From Parelaphostrongylus tenuis (Eukaryota; Nematoda; Chromadorea; Rhabditida; Metastrongylidae), in assembly GCA_019055375.1 (NCBI GenBank), contig JAHQIW010006337.1, positions 123,586 to 187,585 of the forward strand: a DNA stretch of 64,000 bases, given 5' to 3'. Under the pieces are notes generated by a model. The model was not told the DNA's origin. It worked only from the letters and a program-made list of their open reading frames with translations, and made no database searches. Shown piece by piece: positions 1 through 11,789 of this stretch. The translations under genes were made by a program, and so were the position numbers. The first letter of the stretch is position 1, and every line of letters starts with the position of its first letter.

Positions 1-1
1 T

Positions 2-184
2 GCTACCCGTGATAGAATGGAACAAAGTCTCTTCTACCACTCTATGGAGGTTCCACCTTCTAAATACTCTAGTCTCTAAAAATTGCTGGAGTTTATCGAT
101 GAAGCGGCATCAGTGCAATATGCAGTGACATTTTTGACAAACAATTCATTATTTTGTTGCTGTTTTTAGCATGTTTCAAATAAA
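2..184 (+). CDS. 3' terminal exon and 3' UTR of an unidentified gene (partial)
   Basis: The first frame is open from the window edge to a TAA at 77-79 and reads as a plausible C-terminus ending MEVPPSKYSSL. An AATAAA poly(A) signal follows at 179-184, about 100 bases after the stop, which is a normal nematode 3' UTR length. The upstream part of the gene lies outside the window, so the family cannot be named. The call rests on the stop plus correctly spaced poly(A) signal; a 26-codon open stretch alone would be weak. Confidence 0.45.
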
Positions 185-456
185 GACAGACCTATTGAAG
201 TTTCTTATAACTTATTGTTTACTGACGATTAAATCTACTTTAGTAGTGATAAGAATCTAAATATAATTAAAACTACCATATTGTCATTGTAGCGCGACTG
301 ATTTACCGCGATGTCGAGCCGCATGCCACGTAAAAGATCAACTTAGGACTCACCGAGTGATTTTTAATTTCACGTCTAGTAGCATCCATGGAATACGTGG
401 TAATAGCCTAATTCTTGTAAATATATGCTCTTATTAGTATAACATAAACGAATTTT
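185..456. other. AT-rich intergenic stretch, nothing recognised
   Basis: I see no open frame, splice sites or repeat match between the poly(A) signal of the left-edge gene and the first mariner derivative. Confidence 0.5.
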
Positions 457-881
457 ATTAGGCCATTTTTATAAGTTTTGGTACTAGAAGCAATAAACAC
501 CGAATTTACTAATCAGAAGTGATTTAAGACTGCATGATTTTACTTGCCCATACTTGCTTTGAGATGGAGCTGTTCTGGGAACAATGTCGCTTGCTACTCA
601 TACACGTATGGCACGTAAAGGAAGATGCAAGCGAAGGATGGCAAAAGATTAATGCAGCTTAAGGTGATGATACGGTTGCAGAAAGGACGCTTAGGGGAGT
701 GGTTCGCGAAGTTCAAAGCTGAAGAGAACAGTCTAGAGGTACAGTCGCGCTCATACCGCTGACAGAAAGCGCAAAAAAAAAAGTGCGCAATTGAACGACA
801 CTAAAATGACTCACTTTCAATTCTTACTGATTTAAGTTTGGTGTTTATTACTCTAGTGCCAAAACTTATGGAACGACCTAA
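457..881 (+). mobile_element. Mariner-derived nonautonomous element, copy M1 (internally deleted)
   Basis: The ends are inverted copies of each other: ATTAGGCCATTTTTATAAG with GGTACTAGAAGCAATAAACACC on the left, and GGTGTTTATTACTCTAGTGCC with ATGGAACGACCTAAT on the right. The interior from about 565 encodes a degenerate mariner-type helix-turn-helix start (MELFWEQC...) and then the second HTH half (KFKAEENSLE). It shares this layout with copies at 38.5, 42.2 and 48.3 kb. It lacks the DDE catalytic part and most of the right inverted HTH copy, so it cannot be autonomous. Confidence 0.75.
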
Positions 882-1089
882 TGATAGCAACATACAGGTG
901 ACACCACATCATTGTCACATTATAGTGAAGTTAAAAAAAACAACAAGCAGAGTCAAAAATGTAACAAAATTATAAAGCTATGCGAATCGAATGTTATTAA
1001 TCGAGCTTATGCGCAAAATCGTTCATCCCACTTTTATTTACGATCTGAGCAAATGACACCCCATGATCTTATTCTTGCTTTATATGCGG

Positions 1090-1232
1090 TATATTTAAAT
1101 ACATATGTGTACATACATATTTACATACGTACATGTCTGTAAATATATACATGTGTGTACACATACATATGCATATATATATGCATGTATATATACATAT
1201 GTAAACATTTATATATATGCATTAATTTGTTT
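1090..1232. repeat. TATATACATACGTATG-type microsatellite
   Basis: Alternating purine-pyrimidine tract of TA, CA and TG dinucleotides. The same sequence grammar recurs at about 6.7, 7.2, 12.3, 13.2, 37.2, 49.6 and 61.2 kb. Confidence 0.9.
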
Positions 1233-1639
1233 ATTTACTTATTCACTTTTACATTTCGGTAACTGACGGTGCACCATTATCATATGGGGGTTTGGTCTCA
1301 TAATCATGTATTTACAGATCAATTAGAATACGCTCTTACGAAAAATTTGGAAAACCAGAAAAACCATGATACATTAATTACAAAGACTACTGCAAGAATT
1401 TTAACGAAAAAACCTAACAAAACGAGAAATACGCTTCCACATCTAGCTCAGAGAAAGATTTCAGCAGTTCAATATCCAAAATGTTTTCCATGCTCCGAAC
1501 ATTTCATTTCTCAGTTTTCGAGTTTGCGCAAATATATCTCAATTTAGAATTCTTATTGCGAACATTACCATTTTTCGTAGCCTTTTCACTAATAGAATCG
1601 CATAAAAAAGAGAAAAAAGAATCCAAAAAGTCGCACCAT

Positions 1640-1759
1640 AGATCATGGTCCTGCGACGAAGACGTTTGCGTCGACGATCACTCTCGTTGATCGAATCGGC
1701 TCGCTGTAGCAGTGTACGGCCAGGAAGCAGACCGCTACCCGAACCACTTCGACTCATCA
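1640..1759 (-). CDS. Candidate exon, Ser/Gly- and Arg-rich with following hydrophobic stretch
   Basis: On the minus strand an acceptor (TATATATCCAG, AG at 1761-1760) opens an exon with ATG at 1757-1755. It reads MSRSGSGSGLLPGRTLLQRA, then a basic DRRRKRLRRR patch and TMIYG. The frame stays open into a hydrophobic segment (FWILFSLFYAILL) down to a stop near 1539, so it may be a membrane protein read through, or it may end at a weak donor (GTGCGA, about 1641). The phase matches the candidate exon at 1968-2150 (T plus TG). The plus strand is also open here but lacks a donor. Family not recognised. Confidence 0.4.
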
Positions 1760-1967
1760 CTGGATATATAGCATTATTTGCAAAAAATTGCAGCAGCAGT
1801 TTTTGGCAGAGTGACTACTATTATCTCGATACATCAAAAAACTCATGAAACTTTGAGAGCCATCCATCTCCCAAGATCTGAATGTAACATTGCCTAAAAG
1901 TTTCTCGGAGTCTTGGCCTCATCTTATCAAGCATCTCCAAAAAAACTTGTGCTTTAAAAAGACCCAC

Positions 1968-2150
1968 AATGAAGCGCTCCGAGACGGCTTCCACTCGACG
2001 ATCTGTTCATTATCGGCGACATGACTGGTGTAGAGGAACGTGATCCACTAGCCAAACTTCGTCGAGGAACACTTACACTACCACCGCTTCCACGCCACAG
2101 TGCTGAGTCACTGTTTTCGGAATCCGAACCCTCAAATGAGACGATGAGAT
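1968..2150 (-). CDS. Candidate Ser-rich exon (open on both strands)
   Basis: The minus reading is Ser/Gly-rich (SDSENSDSALWRGSGG, then SRSSTPVMSPIMNRSSSGSR) and ends at a GTGGGT donor at 1967-1966. Its phase joins the exon starting at 1759. The acceptor is weak. The plus reading is equally protein-like: ATG at 2021, LTLPPLPRHSAESLFSE, ending at a good CAA/GTAGGT donor near 2162. I prefer minus because the neighbouring exon has matching composition and phase, but strand is unsettled. Confidence 0.35.
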
Positions 2151-2169
2151 TGAGACTTCAAGTAGGTTC

Positions 2170-3430
2170 GCTTATAAAAACCTAATTAGAGAATTATACA
2201 AACTTTCTTTAAGAAAAGGAAAGTTTAAAGTGAGATCAGTTGATATCAAACCACGTTTAATAGACAATAAATATGATCGCCCACCCTAAAAAATTTTTCT
2301 CCTGGAAAACTGTGACTTCCCATGAATTTTCCATGAAAAGTGGTGCAAATATAAATCCAAACCTAAGGAGGAGAGTTTACGTAATCCCAAGGCCGTGGAC
2401 GATTTCTGTAATGTTCCCATATCAATCTTCTCCACGTAAGCTGTTGACTAATTTGTGTGTCCCTCGACAAGTTAGAAACGGCGAAATAGGAGAAAAATAA
2501 TTATTCCCGTCGATGTGGAGATAATTAGGCAAGATACTCAACTCTCACTAAAATTTTTCTTTCACTCAAACTTTTTACCAAGTTTTTCACACTTTTGCAT
2601 TAGACATGTCTACAAAAAATTCATGTATGTGTTGACCTGTGTCAACATGAATAAGTTTAACCAACGCTACAATAACCACTTTCACAAATTAAGACGTTCG
2701 TCTCTGATGTATTTTATGGACATGGTCAATCATAAACACCGCTGAAGTAAACCAATGCATGCTCGTTCATTACGACTATATGCGAGCTAATGATCAAGGC
2801 AAAATCAAGTGGAAATTTCGTGACATCGAAGAAATCGACAAGGGAGCTTAGTTACTACTTAGCTAATTCAAGAGAAGAGAACAAACCAACAAATATGTGT
2901 ATCATAGGGTGCTACTCTCTTACCACGTTGCAACACGTGCCTTGATTAATATAACAACTAATTCGACATGGAATCAGCTTGCCATATCGTCCTCACGTGG
3001 CCGACGGATTGAAATGAACGACTGTCATGAGCGGAAGCACTTTAACTTCCAACAATGCCAGTCATAATACAGCAAACTTCGTTCCGACCCATTACCTATT
3101 ACGGCAGGTGAGTGCCTGCTTCTAAGATCTGAGAAGACCCTACCATAAACAATTCCGTTTTCCACAGAGAAGTAAACCTTACCACCACTCGGTATTCAGT
3201 GACAGAAAAAGTTCACAGAATTTCAAATTGATGTACAGCTCACATACGAATTCCACTACCTCCACAGACGACGACTACGAAACAACAATAGTATGAATGA
3301 AAAGACTACTACGAACATCAAAACATGTTGATACAAACCATTCAAGCATATAAAATGATAAATTCACATCAATAAACGAAATAGCCGATTCAACTCATGA
3401 TTTGTAGCTAGAGTGCAGAACTTACGATGA
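2170..3430. other. Non-coding AT-rich region, nothing firm recognised
   Basis: Many stops in all frames. Scattered short peptide-like stretches were not convincing. Confidence 0.4.
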
Positions 3431-3439
3431 CTCTGATAG

Positions 3440-3870
3440 GGAAGAGTAGCACAGCAAAGGAAATGTCATTCATTATGAGGACGATGCTGGTTTGACCTAG
3501 CTTGAGAAAAGAATTTATCCACGATCGGGAAATTGGCTGCAGATTTATCTAGGAACAAACTTCCGGCAGTATAAGTATGGAAGCTCTGGCACGGCTACCG
3601 CAGGACTTCACGTAAAACCGACTCGACCAAAACTCCACAAATTTATGAAGAAAACGAGAATACTCGAGCAGCCAACGAACCAACAGCATTCTACGACATC
3701 TATGAAGAAACGTTAATTTTCAAGCAGCATACGAACTCGCACGCAAAAAGTTTGAAGACTTTCGTGGATGATCGCCGTTACGAAACGAATCGGAAAAAAA
3801 GAGATGGGAAATAGCAAGACAGTGTGCGGTTGGTCTGCATAACATCTGACGAAGCATAAAAAGCAAGAAA
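3440..3870 (+). mobile_element. Possible decayed RTE-type LINE fragment (linker between EN and RT)
   Basis: Translations in shifted frames give KKTRILEQ followed by a run of basic, degenerate sequence, resembling the region between endonuclease and reverse transcriptase of nematode RTE elements (typically a KTR..LL pattern). Stops and frameshifts are frequent. This is a weak match from memory of the family. Confidence 0.25.
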
Positions 3871-4486
3871 ACGGTACGTAAAGTAAGTTATTCTGATTTG
3901 GTTATGAGAGTGCTTGATTGAGTATGTTACATATCAATTTGACTTCTTGGCTCTGAAGAAGACGAGAAAGCTGATACGTCAGCCATCACCACGCGTATTG
4001 CACTGTTTACTTGTACTGAATAAACCATTAACTTAACGACCTCGGACTTGCTGAATAAGAAAATTGCGGAGTTATTCATTTAATGCCTAGGTTAATCGGT
4101 ACCCGGTCATGGGAACAAAATGCGTGAAGTGCTAGAATCAGCAGAATTGAGGATGAGCGTATAAACAAAAATATATCCCTTTGCAGACGGCGCCATTTTC
4201 GACTGGCAGGCGGCTTGGACGGCCGGAAGGAGAGACTACCGCCGCCTGCTCCGAGGATAGTGTGGTAGTTTGGTATGAAATATACACTTTTTTTGCGAAC
4301 AAATGATATTTCCGTAGCAATAAATGGATAGATATGTTAGGACAGACTTCAATAAGGTTATTTTTATTGGAACTGGTGTGATTGCTCAAATATGTTCCAC
4401 ATTTTCAAAGGAAAAACCAAGTATTTATACTATATTCAGAATATGTCGAACATTTCTATAGCATTTGATTTTTACTTACGATTCAA

Positions 4487-4780
4487 TCATGTCCAGCAAC
4501 AGCTGGAAATATAATCCTTTTTGCAAATATATGGTGTTTTCTTTGAAAAGGAAAGATTTCGGACAGCATTAAAGTTAATCTTCCCAAAATCATTCATACA
4601 AAGTCTTATCAGTGATAGTTCATCGTTTTTTGATGACGATGTTCCTCTGAAAGCTTTATCAACCCGAATTTGTATTAGAGCACGCAACATTCTTCGTAGC
4701 CCGTCCGAACGGCGCCCCCAGTTGATAGTCATATCGACATTCATCGTCCGCAAAGGAATATAAATTTGAGGAGTTTTCAT
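4487..4780. other. Segment open on both strands, possibly an exon, strand unresolved
   Basis: Plus: an acceptor-like ...TTTGAAAAG near 4552 leads into ERFRTALKLIFPKSF and runs to TAA at 4761-4763. Minus: open for 97 codons with RVDKAFRGTSSSKNDE. Neither has a clear donor or acceptor of good quality. GC is higher than in the flanks, which is why I list it. Confidence 0.25.
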
Positions 4781-5539
4781 TTACTTTAAAGACCAACCAA
4801 TTTTGAACTTGGCTCAAATTTGAACTACAACTTCGAGGGAATTCATCAAGTATTTGCATAACCAAAGTTATAGCATTCTCTGATTGGAAAATTGTTAAAC
4901 TTCCGTGTCGAATTTTCCAGAGGTAACATCGAATTGTTTGCGCTTATCTGCGAAGTAATTACATATAACTTCGTATGAAGAGAAAACTTTCAACTTTATG
5001 GGAGAGAAAATGAGCTGATAAGTGAGCAATTACCAAGCGCACGTTTGAGGTATAGAGATAGTTGTTTATCTACTGCTAGTGTGTAAAGATGTATAATGCA
5101 CATCCTTCTATCCACATATGTCCTTGCGAAGTTGTGTCACAGGATCGTGGTTGAAGTTGTTTGCTTCAAGACAAAAAAAATGTTCTCCCTTGTCGAATTT
5201 CGAAGAACAACAAAAATTTTGTCACGCTTCACTCAAGCAAGGAGAACTCACAGACAGTATTAAACTGTTGTTTTTAAGAACTTTCGCTTACAATTTTACG
5301 GGATTGCCGAAGGATTATAGAAAGACAAAACACCTCTAAATCAAAAGAGGATCAACTACCATGGAAAAAGCACCCAATGTGAACTGTAGCTGCATTCAAT
5401 AGAAACAAACGGACAAACTTATAATGATCTTTTATGGTGTATAAAATGGGGGCCACCTGAAAATTGAGTTGAAATAAGTATGAATAGTACATGTGCCCAC
5501 TATTTTCTACCTAAATGAAACAAGATCTGATAATAATGA

Positions 5540-5838
5540 AAATTTTAACACTGCTGAAGACCAACATGAAACGTCATTGTGCTGGTGTGAATTGGCAACG
5601 GACTCGTATTGGATTGAGCCGAGCGAATTGGTCGCAATAGCACAGGAGACAAAAGAACCGGCGGAACACATATTGTCTCTGTACATGGCGAATTACTCTG
5701 AAATGGTCACAATCAATAAAGAATTTGTACAAGATCAAACCCCTGGTAATACCATAAGTCAAATTTCTCCTCAAGCACTCCAGAGATTGCAAATCCACCA
5801 CACGTTTGCTTCAATTATTCCACAGTCATTGATTTGCG
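5540..5838 (+). CDS. Candidate internal exon, unrecognised soluble protein
   Basis: A long open plus frame reads LCWCELATDSYWIEPSELVA, then AQETKEPAEHILSLYMANYS and ends TFASIIPQSLIC at a GTATGT donor (about 5839). Composition is that of a folded soluble protein, unlike the surrounding AT-rich DNA. The exact 5' edge is unclear; AAACAAG near 5522 or GCTGAAG near 5558 are possible acceptors. No partner exon was identified. Family not recognised. Confidence 0.4.
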
Positions 5839-5849
5839 TATGTTAACTT

Positions 5850-6715
5850 TCAATTATCAATATCCTGTGGTACTCATAATATCGACATTGTTCATATGTG
5901 AGTCGTGCTCTACTGGTATATATTAACCCTCTCACGACCGTACGTTTGCGGCTTATTATAACCATTTCTTTTGAGCCACTCAAGCTCGTCGTCCGTTTCG
6001 TAGACTGAAGAATAAAATGACGATATTAAGAAAATGATCCGCAGCGTCGAAAGAAATTATTTATTACCGAATAAGTACAATTTCAGAACAATGACCACTG
6101 ATACAGTGATTTATCTGATGCTTTAAAAGATGTTAGACATATCGCAGAAAGTTTTAAAAATGTGGAAACTAACGAGATGCAAGCATATTCTAAAAAAAGG
6201 GACTTTCTTTCAAGTTCCTAAATGAAGAAAAGCCTTAGATAATCGTATCCAACATCACTCTTTTTGGGTAGGGCGGTTTTCTCTGAAGGAATGTTGTTTT
6301 TGTCTACTATCTTTCTTCTCCAGAACAAATATTCTGCCCGTTCTTATGATGATATTTCGATAGGATTTATTTTAAGGTAATAATGCTTCAGAAAATGAAC
6401 TTACGAATCAAGAAAATTTCATGATAAATATGAATTGTTCGCACCTCTAGGGTTTTTTTTTTTAATTAACTTGAATAGATTATGTTAGTTGATTTTTTAT
6501 GTATCCATGATGACTCATGAAAGCTATGATTGAACATTTCTTTTCTTATCTATGATATAGAAGCAGACAACTTTCGTTACCAAGGATGCATCGTGACTGA
6601 CACTCGAGGTTAATACTATTTTGAATTAGATTTGCGTGTCTCTCCTGTTTGTGACATGTTTTAGGTAATACACTCTTTCGCGTCAACAACGTTATTCCGT
6701 CCATTTGTACCTACT
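5850..6715. other. AT-rich stretch without recognised features
   Basis: It begins with one TTAACCCTCTC end (5924) like that of the TTAA palindromic MITEs, but no matching right end was found. No exon-like segment seen. Confidence 0.4.
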
Positions 6716-6721
6716 CCGAGT

Positions 6722-6726
6722 TTATG

Positions 6727-6767
<41 letters not shown>

Positions 6768-6842
6768 AACATGTATATATATGTTATATATAAACATGTA
6801 TATATATGTATATGTATATAAATGTATATAAATATATATATA
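6722..6842. repeat. (TA)n/(ATAC)n microsatellite
   Basis: Long AT dinucleotide tract with interspersed ATAAACATGTATATATATGT units, two of which are near-identical tandem copies. Confidence 0.9.
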
Positions 6843-7159
6843 TCGTTACTGCATGATAACATAAAGTTATTACACTTGCTATTGAGCAGGCTTATCATCT
6901 AATTAGATACATTAGAGAATACTTTGAATTGCAGAAAAAAACGCTCAAGTTCTATAAAAATAGTCTATCCAAATTCCAGTTTCAATCCCTCTCAAAACGA
7001 ATGTTGAGCAGGGAACTTATGAAACGAGATCGAGTCCTTTAATTGCGATGCTACGTATCCTTGATAAATAGTGGAATTAACCACGAACCATTGCGATCAT
7101 GCGTTTGCAGTGATATGTTGAGCAATGCAACGCCTCCTTGCATTGCTACTCCGAATCGA

Positions 7160-7169
7160 GCTCATATAT

Positions 7170-7211
<42 letters not shown>

Positions 7212-7318
7212 TTCGTAGTATACACATCTACATATATAGGTACAATCACGTACACGTATATACGCATGTACGTATGCGCGTGATATACGTATGCATATGT
7301 ATGTACACATGCACATTA

Positions 7319-7358
<40 letters not shown>
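7160..7358. repeat. (TA)n microsatellite with TACGTATG core
   Basis: AT tracts of about 40 bases flank a core of TACGTA and CACGTACACG units. The long open frames here are products of the repeat. Confidence 0.9.
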
Positions 7359-7360
<2 letters not shown>

Positions 7361-7527
7361 AATCCATCTATGAGGGAAGTTAAGGCTGAGTTTTCGGTAA
7401 TGCAAGCTGTCATCAAGCAAGATGCTGGTTCGATCCACTCCAACTTTCTTGCAGTCACGTGGGAATGATTGACATAGGCTATCTTGAAGATTGTAGGGAA
7501 ATTTGACTCGACCAATACATTAAGGCG

Positions 7528-8415
7528 GTTCTTTTACGTTATGCTTGAATAAATAAGTAAACGACCTCTCTCGGTGGACAAGAAGTTTTCAGAAAAGTGC
7601 TAGTAATCGTTTGAACCTGGCTACAACTCTACGTAGCTGTTTTTCGAAAAAGTGTCTACAACGCTGCAGCACACAAGATAAAATTATAATTCACATTCAC
7701 GCCTTCATTCTTATCACGCATACATTCGCTGAAGGCACGTGAACCATTTGAACGTGTAGAGAAAATCTCGTAGTATCTGAGCCAATCGTTCTATCTGGAG
7801 TTTCTAAGTGGGGAAAAAAATACCGATTGGATATTAAGTTGCACACCACATATCTAATTCGCCTGGCCATTGATCGATCGTTCTATCCTCCAATCCGTAG
7901 ATTAGCCGGTAACCAAGCGTGCCGATATGTGAAACTCGATCTTATTTTCCCTACTACACTGCAGTGCAACAGTCTTTCCATAAATAAGCATAGTGTTGGA
8001 ATCATTGAAACTTATGGTATTGAATGATTACTATTGATCTAAAGAAATAGCACTGTCCGGCAAGCTGTGAAAAACAGATATTTTCTTTCTCCTACAGCGC
8101 TATTAAAAGAGCTTTTCCAGAAAGCAAGCACATTTATGAGTTGCTCGAGATTTGTGCTATCGAAGGAGTACTAGAAGTATAGGGGAAGAGTTTGCTCAGC
8201 GAAATATAAGCGAGATAAGAAAAAAAAACGCGTGGTGATATGCACAAATTTACTTTGAATTTCACAGCGTTATAAAAGGGTTCTGGAAAAACCGCTATGT
8301 ACTGCGCTAACCAGATATCTAAATTTTCGAATGATTACTAACACTCTTGTAAGAAGTTGTTGCCCAGCGAGTGGGATCGCATATTCGTTTGTTCCCGCAT
8401 AACGGGAAAGAACCA
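7528..8415. mobile_element. Long-TIR nonautonomous element, family R, copy a
   Basis: The left end (GGCGGTTCTTTTACGTTATG, then a TCGGTGGACAAG block and AGTGCTAGTAATCGTTTGA) is repeated inverted at the right end (CGAATGATTACTAACACTC, GCCCAGCGAGTGGGATCG, GCATAACGGGAAAGAACC). Arms are roughly 150-200 bp. The interior has direct matches to copies at 8.8, 20.3 and 45.5 kb, including an AAAGAGCTCTGT motif and a CTACAGCGCT block. No transposase frame is present. Confidence 0.7.
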
Positions 8416-8756
8416 TAAGAAGATTTATACAAATGGACGACATTCTGAAGCAACACTTGAGATACCGGTGTTTGAGGACTTTTGTAACGATGACTAGGAG
8501 GAAACGAATCGCATGCTAGAAGTGCTGCGATCAACAGAAAGGATTGTGGTAACGGGTCATATAAATTAAATAAAATTATGTTCAACTAACATTTTCCTAA
8601 GGAACACGTCTACCAAAGACATCAGTTCCTTCCTGCTGTGATGAAAAACACTTAAAAATGAGAAAAGCTTCACAAAATACTCCGATACATACGACTCTTG
8701 TTAGCTGAGGCGCTACATTTCACATAACCTGGTTACAAACAATAAAAGATTTTTTC

Positions 8757-9434
8757 CCGCCAGATAGTATGGGATGAAAAAACGATCCCTTTCACTGGAC
8801 AAGAGCTTTTATGAGAGTTTTAGTAATCATTCGAAAGCTTAAAACTCTATCTACTACGCTACGAGGTCGTTTTTTGAAAACACCCTTTTATACTGCTACA
8901 AAATTCGAAATAAAATTATGTTTTACATCGGCCGCATAATTCCACTATTACTTTGTTGAAAGCACGAGAAGCAAATGAACTGCGGAGGAAATCTTTTAGC
9001 ATCAGAATCATACGTTCCGTCTGGAGTTTATTTGGTATAACGCACCAGTGACATCGATCGGTGGCTGTGTTGAAACCGTGAGCAGCCCCTTTGATTCCCT
9101 TCCCTAGTGCGTAGATTAGCCAAAAAACACATGCCCGCGCATGTGAATCAATCTAATAATCCATCCTACATTGCAGAGAAACGTTCTTTCCAGAAAATAA
9201 GCATAGCGTTGGAAGCGTTGAATGTTACGCTATCAAATAATTTTTAATAGGTTGAAGGAAGAGCTCTGTTCTGAGAGAAATATGCGACTGTGAAACACAA
9301 ATGTCTTCATTCCGCTGAAGCGTTATGAGGAAAATTTTTTTAAGGAGGTCACGCAGAGCAACAGCCACAAATTTCCATTTAAAAGTTCTTGTCCAGCGAA
9401 AGGGATCGTTTGCTCATCTCGTACTGTCTAACGG
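8757..9434. mobile_element. Long-TIR nonautonomous element, family R, copy b
   Basis: Left CGATCCCTTTCACTGGACAA and right TTGTCCAGCGAAAGGGATCG are near-perfect inverted copies, continuing inward through AGTAATCATTCGAAAGCTT. Interior shares ATCGATCGGTGG and AAGGAAGAGCTCTGTTC with the other copies. It lies about 340 bp from copy a. Confidence 0.75.
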
Positions 9435-9439
9435 AAAAG

Positions 9440-9800
9440 TACCGCATAACATAATCGCATCTCTAATCCATTCATGAAGTTTTCCGTAAGACATTGTGAA
9501 AAAGAAGTTGAATGAGAGCCAGAACTTCTTCGCGCTTTGAAAAAAAAGTTTTTGAACAAACAGTTGAGACCAGCCAAAGTTCACATTTTTCTTCAACCAA
9601 TTTTCAAAACTGAATAAGTAATTACCTGCTCATCTCACCATATGTTGTTTATTGCACTACTGAGCATATGGAGGAAATTAAGCATATGGGAGGTAAGGAT
9701 GAGTAACAGAAAAACATTTAGCACTGAACCAATAACAGCTTATTTTCTTTATTTACTCGCTTGATGAATCTACACCACAAAAGATGTAAAAACTGTGCGG
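9440..9800. other. AT-rich stretch, nothing recognised
   Basis: No exon-like segment or repeat match noted apart from the hairpin that follows. Confidence 0.4.
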
Positions 9801-9817
9801 AAGAATGTTATTATCAC

Positions 9818-9923
9818 ATCAAAGTTAATTATTAATTTGAGTATGGAAACTTAGCTGCTTAGATTGCTCAGCGCCAGCTAAGCGGCTAAGTTTCCATACT
9901 TAAATCAATAATTAACTTCGATG
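9818..9923. repeat. Near-perfect hairpin (about 45 bp arms)
   Basis: The arm ATCAAAGTTAATTATTAATT followed by GAGTATGGAAACTTAGC is matched in reverse by GCTAAGTTTCCATACTTAAA followed by TCAATAATTAACTTCGAT. The loop is about 14 bases (GATTGCTCAGCGCC). The arms differ at only a few positions, so the hairpin is recent or maintained. Confidence 0.9.
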
Positions 9924-10641
9924 CTAAGGTTAATAAAAAATCGATCTTTCAAACTATTATCACATCATTTTCACATGTGTGAAATTTCGCTTATACAACT
10001 TCTTACTTTCATACTACGATTCCGTAAGATGTAGTCAAGTGATGAAATTGTTTGCTCACATCAAGCTCAATAATGAAAACGGAAGGGCTTGGCTATAACA
10101 ACAAAAGACATCCTAAGTGAGCATTGTGTTTTTTACATGATTTGGAAACCAAACGATTTCCTTCTCCCGAAAAGAAAGCAAGTTAAAGCAGCTAAATGCA
10201 GCTCAAATATATGCCCCAACTGGAAAATCGGTAGAGACACATGGCCAAATTCTCTTCAAAATTGAACAACAATGATGGAAAGAACCTGATAAATAGAACA
10301 TTTGCCGACATACTGGGGTGATCTAAACGTTTTCTACGACTCCTAATGAAAACACCCTTTTGAAACGCAATCAAATACTATCAATAAATATCATAACGGC
10401 TAAAAATTGAAAGCGACAGCGAGAGAATAAGAATGCATTTAACAGCTGTTGATTCCTAGCCAGTCAAAATGTAAGTGGTAGTTATAAAAGTATTTGCGTG
10501 TGCATAAAATGCAGAACGAAAAGCACTGGCAAACAGAGACTTCGATATCAATGTGATAATGATAAGCAAGGCAAGGAATAATTTTGAGGTCTTTCTATTT
10601 TGAAGAAAAGAAGCAACTATTAACCATAGGATTAACAAAAC

Positions 10642-10837
10642 CTGTAAACAAAAAGTGCTGCTTCGACTGCTACTCAAGGATCTTGTTTTTCCTGCGAATG
10701 TTATAGATGATGGTTGAAAAGATTGTCCTTGCAATCTTGAAGAGAGCCCAGCTAAAGCATTTAATAGGTTGATTATAAAGACTGTTGGTGGAGGCGATCG
10801 CACCAGAGAATCGCTAACCAGATCGCTTTCAGCAACA
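10642..10837 (-). CDS. Candidate internal exon, unrecognised Ser-rich protein
   Basis: Minus exon with acceptor ATGCAG (AG 10839-10838) or GGTTAG (AG 10815-10814) and donor CAG/GTTTTG at 10641. The translation includes SDSLVRSPPPTVFIINLL, NALAGLSSRLQGQSFQPSS and KTRSLSSSRSSTF; it enters in phase 2 and leaves in phase 0. A 30-base stretch coding LSSRLQG resembles plus-strand DNA near 52.21 kb, so part could be repeat-derived. It may belong with the exon at 17437-17855, which has similar composition, but intermediate phases do not close. Confidence 0.4.
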
Positions 10838-11789
10838 CTGCATCACTAGCCACTGCGCTACCCTGTCCCCAATTTTATTGACATTGTCAAAAAACTCCCT
10901 AGTGAAATGAAGCTAGTTTCAGATTTTTGAACTGTTAGATTAGTGCAAATGTAATGGCGGTTTATGCTTTTTTTTTATTTTCCGTTCGATTTGGAACGAA
11001 CCCTTGAATAAATGTAGCTACATTATATATCATTTTGAAGCGCATTTTCGCTCTACGTTTCTTCGCTAAGACGTTTTACTTACTGCTTATTTCATATATC
11101 TTAGACTACGGAAAGGATAATGGATGGTGCAAAAGTATGGCGGTTTGAGAGCGTGAATTCAATATTGCTTATAAAGCAGCAGAGACAACTCACACTTCAA
11201 CAACGAATGTGGTCCAGGAATTGCTCACGAACGCTTAGTGCAGTGGTTGTTCAAGAAGCATCGTGAAAGAGACGCATTTCAACAATGCATAAACCGCAAT
11301 TGCTCTTGTAGCAACCTCATTAGAAGTCATAGGAAAAGCAATCATCGAAGCTGATTACCGTAACACTACGAGAAATGTTGCAGAAGTACACAATTGAACA
11401 GGTGAAAAAGATTGGAGCAAAAGCAATGGTGGTTTACTGTAGCCAGGCGACAGCCACATGTCGCACAGCAAGGGCTTCAAAAGTTAATTGAATTGAGCTA
11501 CGAAGTCTTGCCATATCCTCCATGTTAGGCTCGCCCAAAAGTTTGTCGTCTATTCATGGCTAGGTGTTTCCGGTTATAGAACTGCACCGCACAGCAGGGG
11601 GCAGGAGGAAAGAAGGGGAGAGGGTTCATCCAAAGTGAAGTCACCAGAACCTAGACTTGATGTTTCTATCTGGAAATCTAGGTAAGAGGAAATCAATCAC
11701 CACCTAATCACCAAACATTCAGAAAAAGGAGAATCTCTCCCTGATCCATTACTTTGAAACTTCAATAAACACGAATGTTTGAAATAGCG

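Noticed and set aside
7043..7515. Open frames of 140 and 89 codons around 7.1-7.5 kb
   Set aside because: They are translations of TA/TACGTA microsatellite (Tyr-Ile-Tyr repeats).
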